Assembly: GCA_934658705.1 (NCBI GenBank) | Contig: CAKUHP010000002.1 | Span: 34,249-98,248, forward strand | Source: an uncultured Collinsella sp. | Lineage (GTDB): Bacteria; Actinomycetota; Coriobacteriia; Coriobacteriales; Coriobacteriaceae | Direction of reading: 5' to 3' | Length of the DNA: 64,000 bases | Shown: positions 56,155 to 64,000 of the stretch, piece by piece | How positions within the stretch are numbered: the first letter of the stretch is position 1 | How the letters are laid out: each line of letters begins with the position of its first letter | Notes under the pieces: model-generated | Database searches by the model: none | What the model saw: only the letters and a program-made list of their open reading frames with translations | Told to the model about the DNA's origin: nothing | Translations under genes and position numbers: made by a program

Positions 56155-56691
56155 ATGGCAGAGAACATCACCGCCCACATGGACAAGTCGCTCGAGTCCC
56201 TCAAGCATAACTTCTCCAAGGTTCGCACCGGCCGCGCCAACGCCAACATTCTGTCCGACATCACCGTCGATTACTACGGTGTTCCTACGCCGGTCACGCA
56301 GGTTGCCGCCGTCAAGACCCCCGAGGCCCACATGCTGCTGATCGAGCCGTGGGACAAGGCGCTCATCAACGCCATTGTCAAGGCTATCAGCGCCTCCGAC
56401 CTGGGCATTACCCCCAACTCCGACGGCACCGTCGTGCGTCTGCCGTTCCCGGCTCCCACCGAGGAGCGTCGTCGTGAGCTCGTCAAGGAGTGCCGCGAGT
56501 ACGCCGAGCAGGCCAAGGTCTCTATCCGTAACATCCGCCGCGACTTCAACAACAAGCTCGAGCGCGACGAGGAGCTCACCGAGGACGACGTCCGCCGCGA
56601 GCAGGCTAAGGTCCAGAAGCACACTGATGAGTATGTTGCCAAGGTCGAGGAGCTTCTGAAGGAAAAAGAAGCCGAGGTCATGGAGATCTAA
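56155..56691 (+). CDS. frr: Ribosome recycling factor
   Basis: A 178-residue RRF that splits post-termination ribosomes with EF-G. The family is usually about 185 residues. Typical stretches are KVRTGRANANILSDITVDYYG, LIEPWDKALINAIVKAI and RKNIRRDFNNK-like VSIRNIRRDFNNK. ATG 56155 is 2 nt after pyrH with AGGA upstream. Confidence 0.96.
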   Translation: MAENITAHMDKSLESLKHNFSKVRTGRANANILSDITVDYYGVPTPVTQVAAVKTPEAHMLLIEPWDKALINAIVKAISASDLGITPNSDGTVVRLPFPAPTEERRRELVKECREYAEQAKVSIRNIRRDFNNKLERDEELTEDDVRREQAKVQKHTDEYVAKVEELLKEKEAEVMEI

Positions 56692-56692
56692 G

Positions 56693-57487
56693 GTGCAATA
56701 CGACGAGCATAAACTGGTCGAGTACTTTGCCGACGCCCCTGCGGGCGTCGGTTTTTCCGACCTTGACCTCAATAACATTCCGCACCATATCTCGTGCATC
56801 ATGGACGGCAACGGCCGTTGGGCCACGGCGCGCGGTCTTGCCCGCACCGAGGGTCACAAGGCCGGTATTGTCTCTCTGCGCGAGATCATTACCGCCTGCG
56901 TGCGTCTGGGTGTCGACGTGCTTTCGGCCTATGCGTTTTCCACCGAAAACTGGAATCGTCCGCAGCACGAGGTCAACGTTTTGATGCATCTGTTTGCCAA
57001 GACGTTTATCGACGAGCTGCCACTGCTCAAGCGCGAGAACGTGCGTGTTGTCTTTTTGGGTGACATTTCCGCGCTGCCCAAAAAGACCCGCGACGTCTTT
57101 GAGCGCGGCCTTGCCGAGTGCGCCGACCATACTGGCATGACGCTGGCGCTGGCTGTTAACTATGGTGCGCGCGCCGAGATCACCCGCGCCGTCCGCCAGA
57201 TTGCGTTCGACGCTGCCGCTGGCAAGATTGATCCCGCTGCCATCGACGACAAGATGGTGGCGTCGCACCTGTACACCGCCGGTCTTCCCGATCCAGAGCT
57301 CGTGATTCGCACCTCTGGCGAGCTGCGTCTCTCGAACTACCTGCTCTGGCAGGTCGCCTATGCCGAGTTCTATGTCACCGATACCTATTGGCCTGACTTT
57401 GATCGTTGGGGCCTTGTCGACGCCATTTTGGCCTACCAGGGCCGTGACCGTAGGTTTGGTGGACTGAGCAAGACCGAGGAGGCTTAA
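56693..57487 (+). CDS. uppS: Isoprenyl transferase (undecaprenyl diphosphate synthase)
   Basis: A 264-residue cis-prenyltransferase making the C55 carrier lipid for peptidoglycan and surface glycans. It has HISCIMDGNGRWATARGLAR with the catalytic Asp, YAFSTENWNRP, and RTSGELRLSNYLLWQVAYAEFY. The GTG at 56693 lies 1 nt after the frr stop. The chain length made is inferred from the family. Confidence 0.95.
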   Translation: MQYDEHKLVEYFADAPAGVGFSDLDLNNIPHHISCIMDGNGRWATARGLARTEGHKAGIVSLREIITACVRLGVDVLSAYAFSTENWNRPQHEVNVLMHLFAKTFIDELPLLKRENVRVVFLGDISALPKKTRDVFERGLAECADHTGMTLALAVNYGARAEITRAVRQIAFDAAAGKIDPAAIDDKMVASHLYTAGLPDPELVIRTSGELRLSNYLLWQVAYAEFYVTDTYWPDFDRWGLVDAILAYQGRDRRFGGLSKTEEA

Positions 57488-57489
57488 TC

Positions 57490-58404
57490 GTGTCCGATCG
57501 TCCCAAGGCATCTGCTCCCAAGGCGCCTGCTTCTGCGACGCCTGCACGCAGGGCCGCTGCTCCCAAAGCGCCGGCTGCAAAGGGCGGCGGCGGTTCATGG
57601 CTGGCAGGCTTTATTACCCGTGCTGCCGCCGGTATCGTCTACGCCGTTGTCTTTATCCTGTGTCTGGTTTTGGGCATTGTGCCCACGGCTATCTTTGTGT
57701 CCGTCATGAGCGGTCTGTGCTGCTATGAGTTCTTCCGTATGACGAGGCTCGATGGCAAGGTTGCCAATGAACGCCTGGGTATTGCTGCCGCGGTGCTCTT
57801 TCCGCTCTCGGCTCTGGGTGATTCGCTGTTGCTGAACGCCCTGCTCTTTGCCCTGATGCTTGCGGTGGGTATCTGGTATGTCTGGTCGCCGCGCACCCGT
57901 ATCTCAGATGTCGCCGTGACGCTTATGGGCCCTATCTACACCGGCTTTATGCTGTCTGCCATCGTGCTGCTGCGCGACGCCGTGCCCGGCTTTGCCGGCG
58001 CCCTGCTTTCGGTGGGCGTCTGCGCGTCCCTTTGGGTCTCCGACTCGTTTGCCTATATCGTGGGCAGCCGTATCGGCAAGCACAAGATGGTCCCCAAGAT
58101 CTCTCCCAAAAAGAGCTGGGAGGGCTTTGCCGGCGGCATTTTGGGCTCTGTCTTGATTTGGCTCATTCTGTGGGCCACGCACTTCTATAAGCTGAGCCTG
58201 CCCTATGCGCTGCTGTGCGGCGTGGTCGTATCCATCCTGGGCGTTATCGGCGACCTCATCGAGTCGCGTATCAAGCGCGGCGTGGGCGTCAAAGATTCCG
58301 GTAATCTCATCCCGGGTCACGGCGGCATGCTCGACCGTAGCGATTCGCTCATCTTTGGCTGCATCACCGCGCAGCTGCTGTTGATGATCGGAGGCGTGCT
58401 GTAA
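57490..58404 (+). CDS. cdsA: Phosphatidate cytidylyltransferase
   Basis: A 304-residue membrane enzyme producing CDP-diacylglycerol. A Pro/Ala/Lys-rich cytoplasmic N-terminus of about 35 residues precedes eight or so hydrophobic segments and the family signature near the end (SRIKRGVGVKDSGNLIPGHG, GMLDRSDSL). The GTG at 57490 follows GGAGG two codons into the uppS end. The stop overlaps dxr (TAATG). Confidence 0.93.
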   Translation: MSDRPKASAPKAPASATPARRAAAPKAPAAKGGGGSWLAGFITRAAAGIVYAVVFILCLVLGIVPTAIFVSVMSGLCCYEFFRMTRLDGKVANERLGIAAAVLFPLSALGDSLLLNALLFALMLAVGIWYVWSPRTRISDVAVTLMGPIYTGFMLSAIVLLRDAVPGFAGALLSVGVCASLWVSDSFAYIVGSRIGKHKMVPKISPKKSWEGFAGGILGSVLIWLILWATHFYKLSLPYALLCGVVVSILGVIGDLIESRIKRGVGVKDSGNLIPGHGGMLDRSDSLIFGCITAQLLLMIGGVL

Positions 58405-59591
58405 TGGCTCATCAGACCACCTATGGTCCCGACGGGCGTCTCCGCGTTGCCATTCTTGGTTGTACCGGTTCTATCGGTACTCAGGCGTTGGACGTGTGCC
58501 GTCAGCATGCCGATTGCCTGCGGGTTACGGCGCTTTCCGTTAACTCCAGCACCTCCGAGCTCGTAGCCGCTGCCCGTGAGTTTTCGGTTCCGGCGGTTGC
58601 CGTGGCTGATACCGCCCATGGCGCAGATGCCGTTCTGCAGGAGCTGCCCGAGGGTACCGAGCTTGGCGTTGGTGCGCAGGCGGTCTGTGATCTCGCGCGC
58701 CGCGACGATGTCGACTGCGTGCTTGTCGCCATCGTTGGCGCTGCCGGTCTCGAGGCGAGCCATGCGGCCCTGACCTCGAACAAGCGCCTTGCTCTCGCTA
58801 ACAAGGAGTCGCTCGTCGTTGGCGGCGATCTACTTATGCCGTTGGCGCAACCGGGCCAGCTCATTCCGGTCGACTCCGAGCATTCTGCTATCTACCAGTG
58901 CTATCTGGGGGAGGACCCGCGAGAGGCCCATTGCATTTGGCTTACCTGCTCGGGTGGTCCCTTCTTTGGCCGCACGCGCGACGAGCTCGATTGCGTTACG
59001 CGCGCCGACGCCCTCGCGCATCCCACGTGGGCCATGGGCGCCAAGATCACCATCGACTCCGCCACCCTTATGAACAAGGGTCTGGAGCGTATCGAGGCCA
59101 TGCATCTGTTTGGCTGCGACCTCGATTTCATCAACGTGGTCGTGCAGCGTCAGTCCAAGATTCACTCGATGGTCGAGTTCGCCGACGGCTCCGTGATGGC
59201 GCATCTCGGTGCCTCCGACATGCGTATTCCCATCCAGTTTGCGTTTTCGTATCCCGAGCGCTGGGATACCCCGGCTCTGCGTATCGACTTCCGCGAGCTC
59301 GGGCAGCTTACCTTCGACGCTGCCGATATGGATACCTTCCGCTGCCTGGCGCTGGCCGAGCGTGCCGGCAAGACGGGCGGCACCATGCCGTGCGTGCTCA
59401 ATGCTGCCAACGAGGTCGCCGTTGACGCCTTCCTGCATGATGCCTGCAGCTTTACCGATATCGACCGCGTTGTGGAATCCTGTATGGATGCCCACGAGGT
59501 CCAGGCAGTTGTCTCGTTTGAGCAGCTTCGCGACATCGATGCGTGGGCGCGCGAAAAGGCTGCACAGGTGCTCGCCGCAACCCGTTCCTAA
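58404..59591 (+). CDS. dxr: 1-deoxy-D-xylulose 5-phosphate reductoisomerase
   Basis: A 395-residue enzyme of the MEP isoprenoid pathway, producing MEP with NADPH. It has VAILGCTGSIGTQALDV, LALANKESLVVGG, PVDSEHSAIYQCY and TCSGGPFFGRTRDEL, ITIDSATLMNKGLE. It overlaps cdsA by 1 nt. With ispG two genes downstream it shows the organism uses the MEP route. Confidence 0.97.
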   Translation: MAHQTTYGPDGRLRVAILGCTGSIGTQALDVCRQHADCLRVTALSVNSSTSELVAAAREFSVPAVAVADTAHGADAVLQELPEGTELGVGAQAVCDLARRDDVDCVLVAIVGAAGLEASHAALTSNKRLALANKESLVVGGDLLMPLAQPGQLIPVDSEHSAIYQCYLGEDPREAHCIWLTCSGGPFFGRTRDELDCVTRADALAHPTWAMGAKITIDSATLMNKGLERIEAMHLFGCDLDFINVVVQRQSKIHSMVEFADGSVMAHLGASDMRIPIQFAFSYPERWDTPALRIDFRELGQLTFDAADMDTFRCLALAERAGKTGGTMPCVLNAANEVAVDAFLHDACSFTDIDRVVESCMDAHEVQAVVSFEQLRDIDAWAREKAAQVLAATRS

Positions 59592-59616
59592 CCCATAAGG
59601 ATTGCTTTTTCGTTTT

Positions 59617-60978
59617 ATGGATACTGTTTTGAGCGTTCTCTCATCGGTCTTTTGGGGCCTTCTGATGCTTTCCGTCCTCGTGTTTTTGCACGAGGGCGGC
59701 CACTTTTTGGCGGCGCGTGCCTGCGGTGTCCGCGTGACCGAGTTCTTTTTGGGCCTGCCGTGCCGCTTTGATATCCATCACACGTCGCGTCGCATCGGAA
59801 CCAAGTTCGGTGTGACGCCGCTGCTGCTTGGCGGCTATGCTGCCATCTGTGGTATGGATCCGACCGATGTCTCATGTGCCGACCGGGTGCTCGCGGCCAT
59901 CTATCGTCACGGTCGCGTAACCGTGCCCGATCTTGCCGCCGAGCTCGAGCTGTCCGAGGAGGATGCACTTGAGGCCTGTGCGCTGCTGCTGGGCTGGGGT
60001 TCCATCGCGCCCTGGTACGAGGACGGGGAGAAGCCTTCACCGAGCTACTATCCCACCAAGTATCAGACGCTGCCGCGAGACGCGGCGGGCTACACCACCT
60101 TTGATGGCCGCCGTTTCGATCGCGAACATGCGACTGCCGAGGGCGATGCGTGGAAGCTGCCGTGCGGCGAGGCCGAGTTTCTTGCGCAAGAGCGTTCGCA
60201 CACCTATCTTGGCCAGGGCTTTGCCAAGCGCGCCTTTATGTTGCTCGCGGGCATCCTCGTCAATATCCTGACGGGATTCTTGCTCCTTATGAGCATCTAC
60301 TCCATCGCGGGCGTTACCGTGCCGGTTGATACCAACGTAATCGGTCAGGTCGACGAGGGTTCGATTGCCGCCAAGGCGGGTATCGAAGCCGGCGACGCGA
60401 TCCTTTCGGTTGACGGCGTATCGTGTTCCACCTGGATGGACGTGTACGACGCTATCGGCAACGTCGCTGGTAAGGACGATATCGCTATTGAGTATGAACG
60501 CGACGGTAAGCAGCGTTCAACCACGGTCGCGCTCAAAGAGGACGAGCGTTTGGGCGTTTATGCTTCTACGCAGGTGGTCCATTTGGATCCCATCACCTCG
60601 GCGCGCTTGTCCTTCTCGTATGTCGTACAGACGGCGGATGGCGTAATGCGCCTACTCCAGCCGCAGCATACGATGGAGATCCTGGACCAGTCCTCCTCGA
60701 TCGTGGGCATTAGCGTCATGTCCTCGCAGGCGGCCGCCGCCGGCCCCGCAACGTTTTTGACGTTTGCCGCCTTGATCTCGTTCTCGCTCGGCTTTATGAA
60801 CCTGTTGCCCATCCCGCCGCTCGATGGCGGTAAGCTGGTCATCGAGATCATTCAGAAGATCGCGGGCCGCGAGCTGCCACTCAAGGTCCAGACGATTGTG
60901 AGCTATGTGGGCATCGCGCTCTTTGCTCTGCTGTTCGTCTACATGCTCCGTTCCGACATCCTTCGATTTATTCTGTAG
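59617..60978 (+). CDS. rseP: RIP metalloprotease RseP (site-2 protease family)
   Basis: A 453-residue membrane zinc protease. H25-E26-G-G-H29 in the first helix binds zinc, and LGFMNLLPIPPLDGGKL gives the NxxPxxxxDG motif. A PDZ domain lies near residues 245-320 (VDEGSIAAKAGIEAGDAILSVDG). Between LLGGYAAICGMDP and the second helix is a segment of about 115 residues (83-198); its first part looks like a winged-helix unit (RVLAAIYRHGRVTVPDLAAE). ATG 59617 is used; TTG 59602 is also possible, and the AAGG at 59597 suits neither well. Confidence 0.92.
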   Translation: MDTVLSVLSSVFWGLLMLSVLVFLHEGGHFLAARACGVRVTEFFLGLPCRFDIHHTSRRIGTKFGVTPLLLGGYAAICGMDPTDVSCADRVLAAIYRHGRVTVPDLAAELELSEEDALEACALLLGWGSIAPWYEDGEKPSPSYYPTKYQTLPRDAAGYTTFDGRRFDREHATAEGDAWKLPCGEAEFLAQERSHTYLGQGFAKRAFMLLAGILVNILTGFLLLMSIYSIAGVTVPVDTNVIGQVDEGSIAAKAGIEAGDAILSVDGVSCSTWMDVYDAIGNVAGKDDIAIEYERDGKQRSTTVALKEDERLGVYASTQVVHLDPITSARLSFSYVVQTADGVMRLLQPQHTMEILDQSSSIVGISVMSSQAAAAGPATFLTFAALISFSLGFMNLLPIPPLDGGKLVIEIIQKIAGRELPLKVQTIVSYVGIALFALLFVYMLRSDILRFIL

Positions 60979-60991
60979 GGGAGTGTTTGGA

Positions 60992-62074
60992 TTGTCTCTA
61001 TCCCATCCTTTGCCGCGCGAGCTGACGCGCCCCGTGCATGTGGGCGGCGTGCAGATTGGCGGCGGCGCGCCGGTTGTGGTTCAATCCATGACCTGCACCG
61101 ATACCGCCGATGCTCAAGCAACGCTTGCGCAGGTTCGCGCGTTGGCGCAGGCCGGTTGCGATATCGTGCGCGTGAGTGTGCCCACCGAGGCCGCACTCGA
61201 GGGCTTCCGAACCATCTGTGCCGAGTCTCCAGTGCCAATTGTCGCCGACATCCACTTTAACCATAAGCTCGCCATCGGTGCTGTCGAGGCCGGTGCCGCA
61301 AAGCTGCGTATCAACCCCGGCAATATCGGCGATTGGGCCAAGGTCGACGCCGTGATTGACGCCGCGGGTGCCGCGGGCTGTGCAATTCGCATTGGCGTCA
61401 ACGCCGGCTCGCTCGAGCAGGACATCGCCGAGCGCGATGATCTTACGCAGCCCGAAAAGCTCGTGATGTCGAGCGAGCGCTTTGTGCAGCACTTTGAGGA
61501 CCGCGGATTCACCAACATCGTGCTTTCCGCCAAGGCCCATAGCGTGCAGACGACACTCGATACCTATCGTGCGCTGTCGCGTGAGATCCCCCATGTTCCG
61601 CTGCATCTGGGTGTGACGGAGGCCGGTACCAAGCTGCAAGGAACCATTAAGAGCTCGGTGGGCTTGGGTATCCTGCTCTCCGAGGGTATTGGCGACACCA
61701 TGCGCGTGTCGCTTACGGCCGATCCGGTTGAGGAGCCGCCGGTCGCCTGGGGCATTCTGCAGTCGTTGGGTCTGCGCCGCCGTGGTCCCGAGATCGTCTC
61801 GTGCCCCACGTGCGCCCGCTGCCAGGTCAACCTCATTCCCATCGCCGAGGAGGTTACCGAGCGACTTAAGAACTATTCTGCGCCGCTTTCGATTGCCGTG
61901 ATGGGATGTGCAGTCAACGGCCCCGGCGAGGCGTCTGACGCCGACCTTGGTGTTGCCTGCGGACGAGGTCAGGGCCTGCTCTTTTCGCACGGCCAGATCA
62001 TTGGTAAAGTAGCTGAGGATCACATTGTCGACGCGCTGATGGCCGAGGTCGACAAACTTATTGAGGAGAAATAA
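60992..62074 (+). CDS. ispG: 4-hydroxy-3-methylbut-2-enyl diphosphate synthase
   Basis: A 360-residue Fe-S enzyme (GcpE) of the MEP pathway. It has QSMTCTDTADAQATLAQV, VADIHFNHKLAI, RINPGNIGDW, and the cluster cysteines in SCPTCARCQVNL and VMGCAVNGPGEASDADLG. The TTG at 60992 is chosen because GGGGAG ends 8 nt before it; the frame extends further upstream into rseP without homology. It abuts proS with no gap. Confidence 0.95.
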   Translation: MSLSHPLPRELTRPVHVGGVQIGGGAPVVVQSMTCTDTADAQATLAQVRALAQAGCDIVRVSVPTEAALEGFRTICAESPVPIVADIHFNHKLAIGAVEAGAAKLRINPGNIGDWAKVDAVIDAAGAAGCAIRIGVNAGSLEQDIAERDDLTQPEKLVMSSERFVQHFEDRGFTNIVLSAKAHSVQTTLDTYRALSREIPHVPLHLGVTEAGTKLQGTIKSSVGLGILLSEGIGDTMRVSLTADPVEEPPVAWGILQSLGLRRRGPEIVSCPTCARCQVNLIPIAEEVTERLKNYSAPLSIAVMGCAVNGPGEASDADLGVACGRGQGLLFSHGQIIGKVAEDHIVDALMAEVDKLIEEK

Positions 62075-63796
62075 ATGACTCGAGCAATGTATATGTCTAA
62101 GCTCTACGCGCCGACGCTCAAAGAGGATCCGGCCGACGCTGAGCTTGCAAGCCACCGTCTGCTGCTTCGTGCCGGCATGATCCGCAAGGAGGCCGCCGGC
62201 CTCTACTCCTACCTGCCGCTCGCATGGCGCTCGATCCGCAAGATCGAGAACATCGTGCGCGACGAGATGGATGCCGCCGGTGCTCAGGAGCTCATGATGC
62301 CCATCATGGTCGACGCCGAGCTGTGGCGTGAGTCTGGCCGTATCGATGCCTATGGCAAGGAACTCGTGCGCTTTGACGACCGACACGGCCGTGAGTTCGT
62401 GCTCGGCCCCACGCACGAGGAGACCGTCACGGCCCTGGTGCGCAACGAGCTGCGCTCCTACAAGCAGCTGCCCGTCAACCTGTATCACATCCAGGATAAG
62501 TTCCGCGACGAGTTCCGTCCCCGCTTTGGCCTGATGCGCGGTCGCGAGTTCATCATGAAGGACGCCTACAGCTTCTCCGCCACGCAGGAGAGCCTGCAGG
62601 AGGAGTACGACAAGATGAAGCAGGCTTACGCCAATATCTGCGAGCGCTGCTACATTAAGGCCCTGCCCGTCGTTGCCGACTCCGGCGAGATCGGCGGCGA
62701 CACCTCCGTCGAGTACATGGCCCTGGCCGAGGCTGGCGAGGCATCGCTCGTCTACTGCGACGATTGTGGTTTTGCCGCCGACGATGAGGCTGCAAGCACC
62801 AAGGTCGTCGTGACCGAGGGCCCCGGCGACGGTACACTCACCAAGGTTGAGACTCCGGGCATGGGCACCATCGAGGCTGTTGCCAAGTTCTTCGGCTTCC
62901 CCGAGAACGGCACGCGTAAGTCGCTGGCACTCATCGACGCCGAGGGCAAGCCCGTCGTGGCCATCGTCCCGGGCGATCATGAGCTCAACGATTGCAAGGC
63001 CGAGCATGTCTTTGGCAAGGGCTATCGCATGATGACCGACGAGGAACTCCAGACCTACGGTCTGCACAAGGGCTTTATCGGACCGGTCAACCTGCCCGAG
63101 GGTATCCGTCTGGTTTGCGACGAGAGCCTGCGCGAGTCCAAGCAGTGGGCTTGCGGCGCCAACGAGGTCGACTATCACTTTACCGGTGCCTGCCCCGAGC
63201 GCGACTTTACCGTCGACGAGTGGGCCGATCTGGTCACTGTTGTCGCCGGCGATCCCTGCCCGCACTGCGGCAAGCCGCTTTCTGCTGCTCGCGGCATCGA
63301 AGTCTCCCAGGTCTTCCAGCTGGGTACCAAGTACTCCGAGGCCATGGGCGCCACCTTTATGGACGAGGATGGTAAGGAGAAGCCGCTCATCATGGGTTGC
63401 TACGGCGTGGGCGTGTCCCGCTCGCTCGCTGCCGTCGTGGAGCAGCACAACGACGAGCACGGCATCGTCTGGCCGGTTTCCGTCGCTCCCTACGAGGTCG
63501 CGGTGATCCCGCTCGACCCCAAGAAGGAGGAGTGTGCCACCGTCTGCGACAAAATCGTCGAGGGTCTGTGCGCCGAGGGTATCGAGGTCGTCGTTGATGA
63601 CCGCGACGAGCGTCCCGGTTTTAAGTTTGCCGATAACGACCTTATGGGCTTTCCGTATCAGGTGGTTCTGGGCAAGCGCGGCCTTAAGAACGGTACCGTG
63701 GAGCTTAAGGACCGTGCTACGGGCGAGCGCGAGGATGTCGCAATCGATAAGGTCGTCGCTAAGGTTGCTGAGCTTGTGAAGGCGGCCCGTCGCTAG
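62075..63796 (+). CDS. proS: Prolyl-tRNA synthetase
   Basis: A 573-residue bacterial-type ProRS: SHRLLLRAGMIRKEAAGLYSYLPL, LGPTHEETVTALVRNE (class II motif 2 region), RFGLMRGREFIMKDAYSF, then an inserted YbaK-like editing domain (about 225-400, with GTRKSLALIDAEG). The C-terminal anticodon-binding domain follows (PYEVAVIPLDPKKEECATV). ATG 62075 follows GAGGAG at the end of ispG. Confidence 0.97.
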   Translation: MTRAMYMSKLYAPTLKEDPADAELASHRLLLRAGMIRKEAAGLYSYLPLAWRSIRKIENIVRDEMDAAGAQELMMPIMVDAELWRESGRIDAYGKELVRFDDRHGREFVLGPTHEETVTALVRNELRSYKQLPVNLYHIQDKFRDEFRPRFGLMRGREFIMKDAYSFSATQESLQEEYDKMKQAYANICERCYIKALPVVADSGEIGGDTSVEYMALAEAGEASLVYCDDCGFAADDEAASTKVVVTEGPGDGTLTKVETPGMGTIEAVAKFFGFPENGTRKSLALIDAEGKPVVAIVPGDHELNDCKAEHVFGKGYRMMTDEELQTYGLHKGFIGPVNLPEGIRLVCDESLRESKQWACGANEVDYHFTGACPERDFTVDEWADLVTVVAGDPCPHCGKPLSAARGIEVSQVFQLGTKYSEAMGATFMDEDGKEKPLIMGCYGVGVSRSLAAVVEQHNDEHGIVWPVSVAPYEVAVIPLDPKKEECATVCDKIVEGLCAEGIEVVVDDRDERPGFKFADNDLMGFPYQVVLGKRGLKNGTVELKDRATGEREDVAIDKVVAKVAELVKAARR

Positions 63797-63826
63797 TCGG
63801 CGATTGCGCCTATAGTTCGTTACGCC

Positions 63827-63874
63827 GGGCGGCCCTGCATTTCTCCAATGGGGGAGATGCAGGGCCGCCCTTTT
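63827..63874 (+). terminator. Terminator after proS
   Basis: A 20-bp stem with G-U pairs or mismatches near the loop (GGGCGGCCCTGCAT outer part, 63827-63870), then TTTTA. Confidence 0.9.
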
Positions 63875-63900
63875 ATCTTGCTGGCATGTTCAATCGCTAA

Positions 63901-63943
63901 AAGGAAAACCCCGCAGCCCTGGTGAGCTGCGGGGTTTTCCTTT
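63901..63943. terminator. Bidirectional terminator
   Basis: A perfect 17-bp stem (63901-63917, 63926-63942; AAGGAAAACCCCGCAGC) with an 8-nt loop and T-runs on both strands. It suggests a convergent gene to the right. Confidence 0.9.
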
Positions 63944-63975
63944 GTGCCTCCGATGCGAAATGAATCGCTCAGATA

Positions 63976-64000
63976 TTACTGATAATCGACGACGTCGATC
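63976..64000 (-). CDS. Possible C-terminal end of a convergent gene (partial)
   Basis: At the right edge the minus strand reads IDVVDYQ and a TAA (63976-63978). Only seven codons are visible. The call rests on this frame and the bidirectional terminator at 63901-63943. No product can be named. Confidence 0.3.

Overview
The window looks like a piece of chromosome from a Coriobacteriia actinobacterium, most like Collinsella. This is inferred from gene content and style: high-GC coding sequence, many TTG and GTG starts, TrmFO together with MreBCD/RodA, a radical-SAM/DUF2344 pair next to the L21 and L27 genes, and a shikimate dehydrogenase-kinase fusion. No database comparison was possible.

Layout. 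(1) 1-6705: a cell-surface polysaccharide region of lower GC. It holds the end of a galactofuranosyltransferase-like GT2 gene, a second GT2 gene broken by an in-frame TAG, a two-gene ABC-2 polysaccharide exporter and UDP-galactopyranose mutase (glf). Set into it are tRNA-Arg(TCT), a short integrase-like remnant and an AT-richer orphan AAA+ ATPase gene. (2) 6784-15431, minus strand: an aromatic amino-acid supraoperon reading aroF, tyrA, aroB, aroA, aroC, pheA, aroE-aroK fusion, aroQ. It covers all steps to chorismate plus the prephenate branches and is interrupted by two hairpin repeats. A promoter/operator dyad and an attenuator-like terminator precede it. (3) 15477-21765: tRNA-Arg(CCG), a P-type ATPase, a zinc-ribbon membrane protein, a cyclophilin and a TPR membrane protein. 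(4) 21822-31427: the elongasome cluster mreB-mreC-mreD-mrdA-rodA, a DUF697-like gene, and a radical-SAM/DUF2344 pair. (5) 31424-35588: rplU, rpmA, obg, nadD, yqeK, rsfS. (6) dinB on the minus strand, then rpsP-khpA-rimM-trmD-lepB. (7) 39605-46615: glyQ-glyS, ppsR and ppdK, with an elaborate control region before ppdK. (8) 46730-53448: rplS, rnhB, yraN, comM, dprA, trmFO and a Xer recombinase. (9) 53498-63796: rpsB-tsf, pyrH-frr-uppS-cdsA-dxr-rseP-ispG-proS, closed by two strong terminators.

How the parts fit. The left end makes and exports a probably galactofuranose-containing glycan. The elongasome cluster and uppS/cdsA/dxr/ispG supply peptidoglycan machinery and isoprenoid or phospholipid precursors. 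PpsR and PpdK form a phosphorylation-controlled pyruvate/PEP switch that could feed PEP to the aromatic pathway. Most of the window is conserved housekeeping.

The unusual signals are these. Long palindromic repeats carry a GGGAC(A/G)GG core; two near-identical copies lie in opposite orientation at 9724 and 18410. A decayed element sits at tRNA-Arg(TCT), with iterated TTTATCGGT sites before the AAA+ gene. The aro promoter carries an attenuator-like leader. The ppdK upstream region has helically phased TTTACC repeats and a LacI-type palindrome. The Xer recombinase seems to lack a standard start codon. No CRISPR array, complete prophage, rRNA gene or complete insertion sequence was seen.
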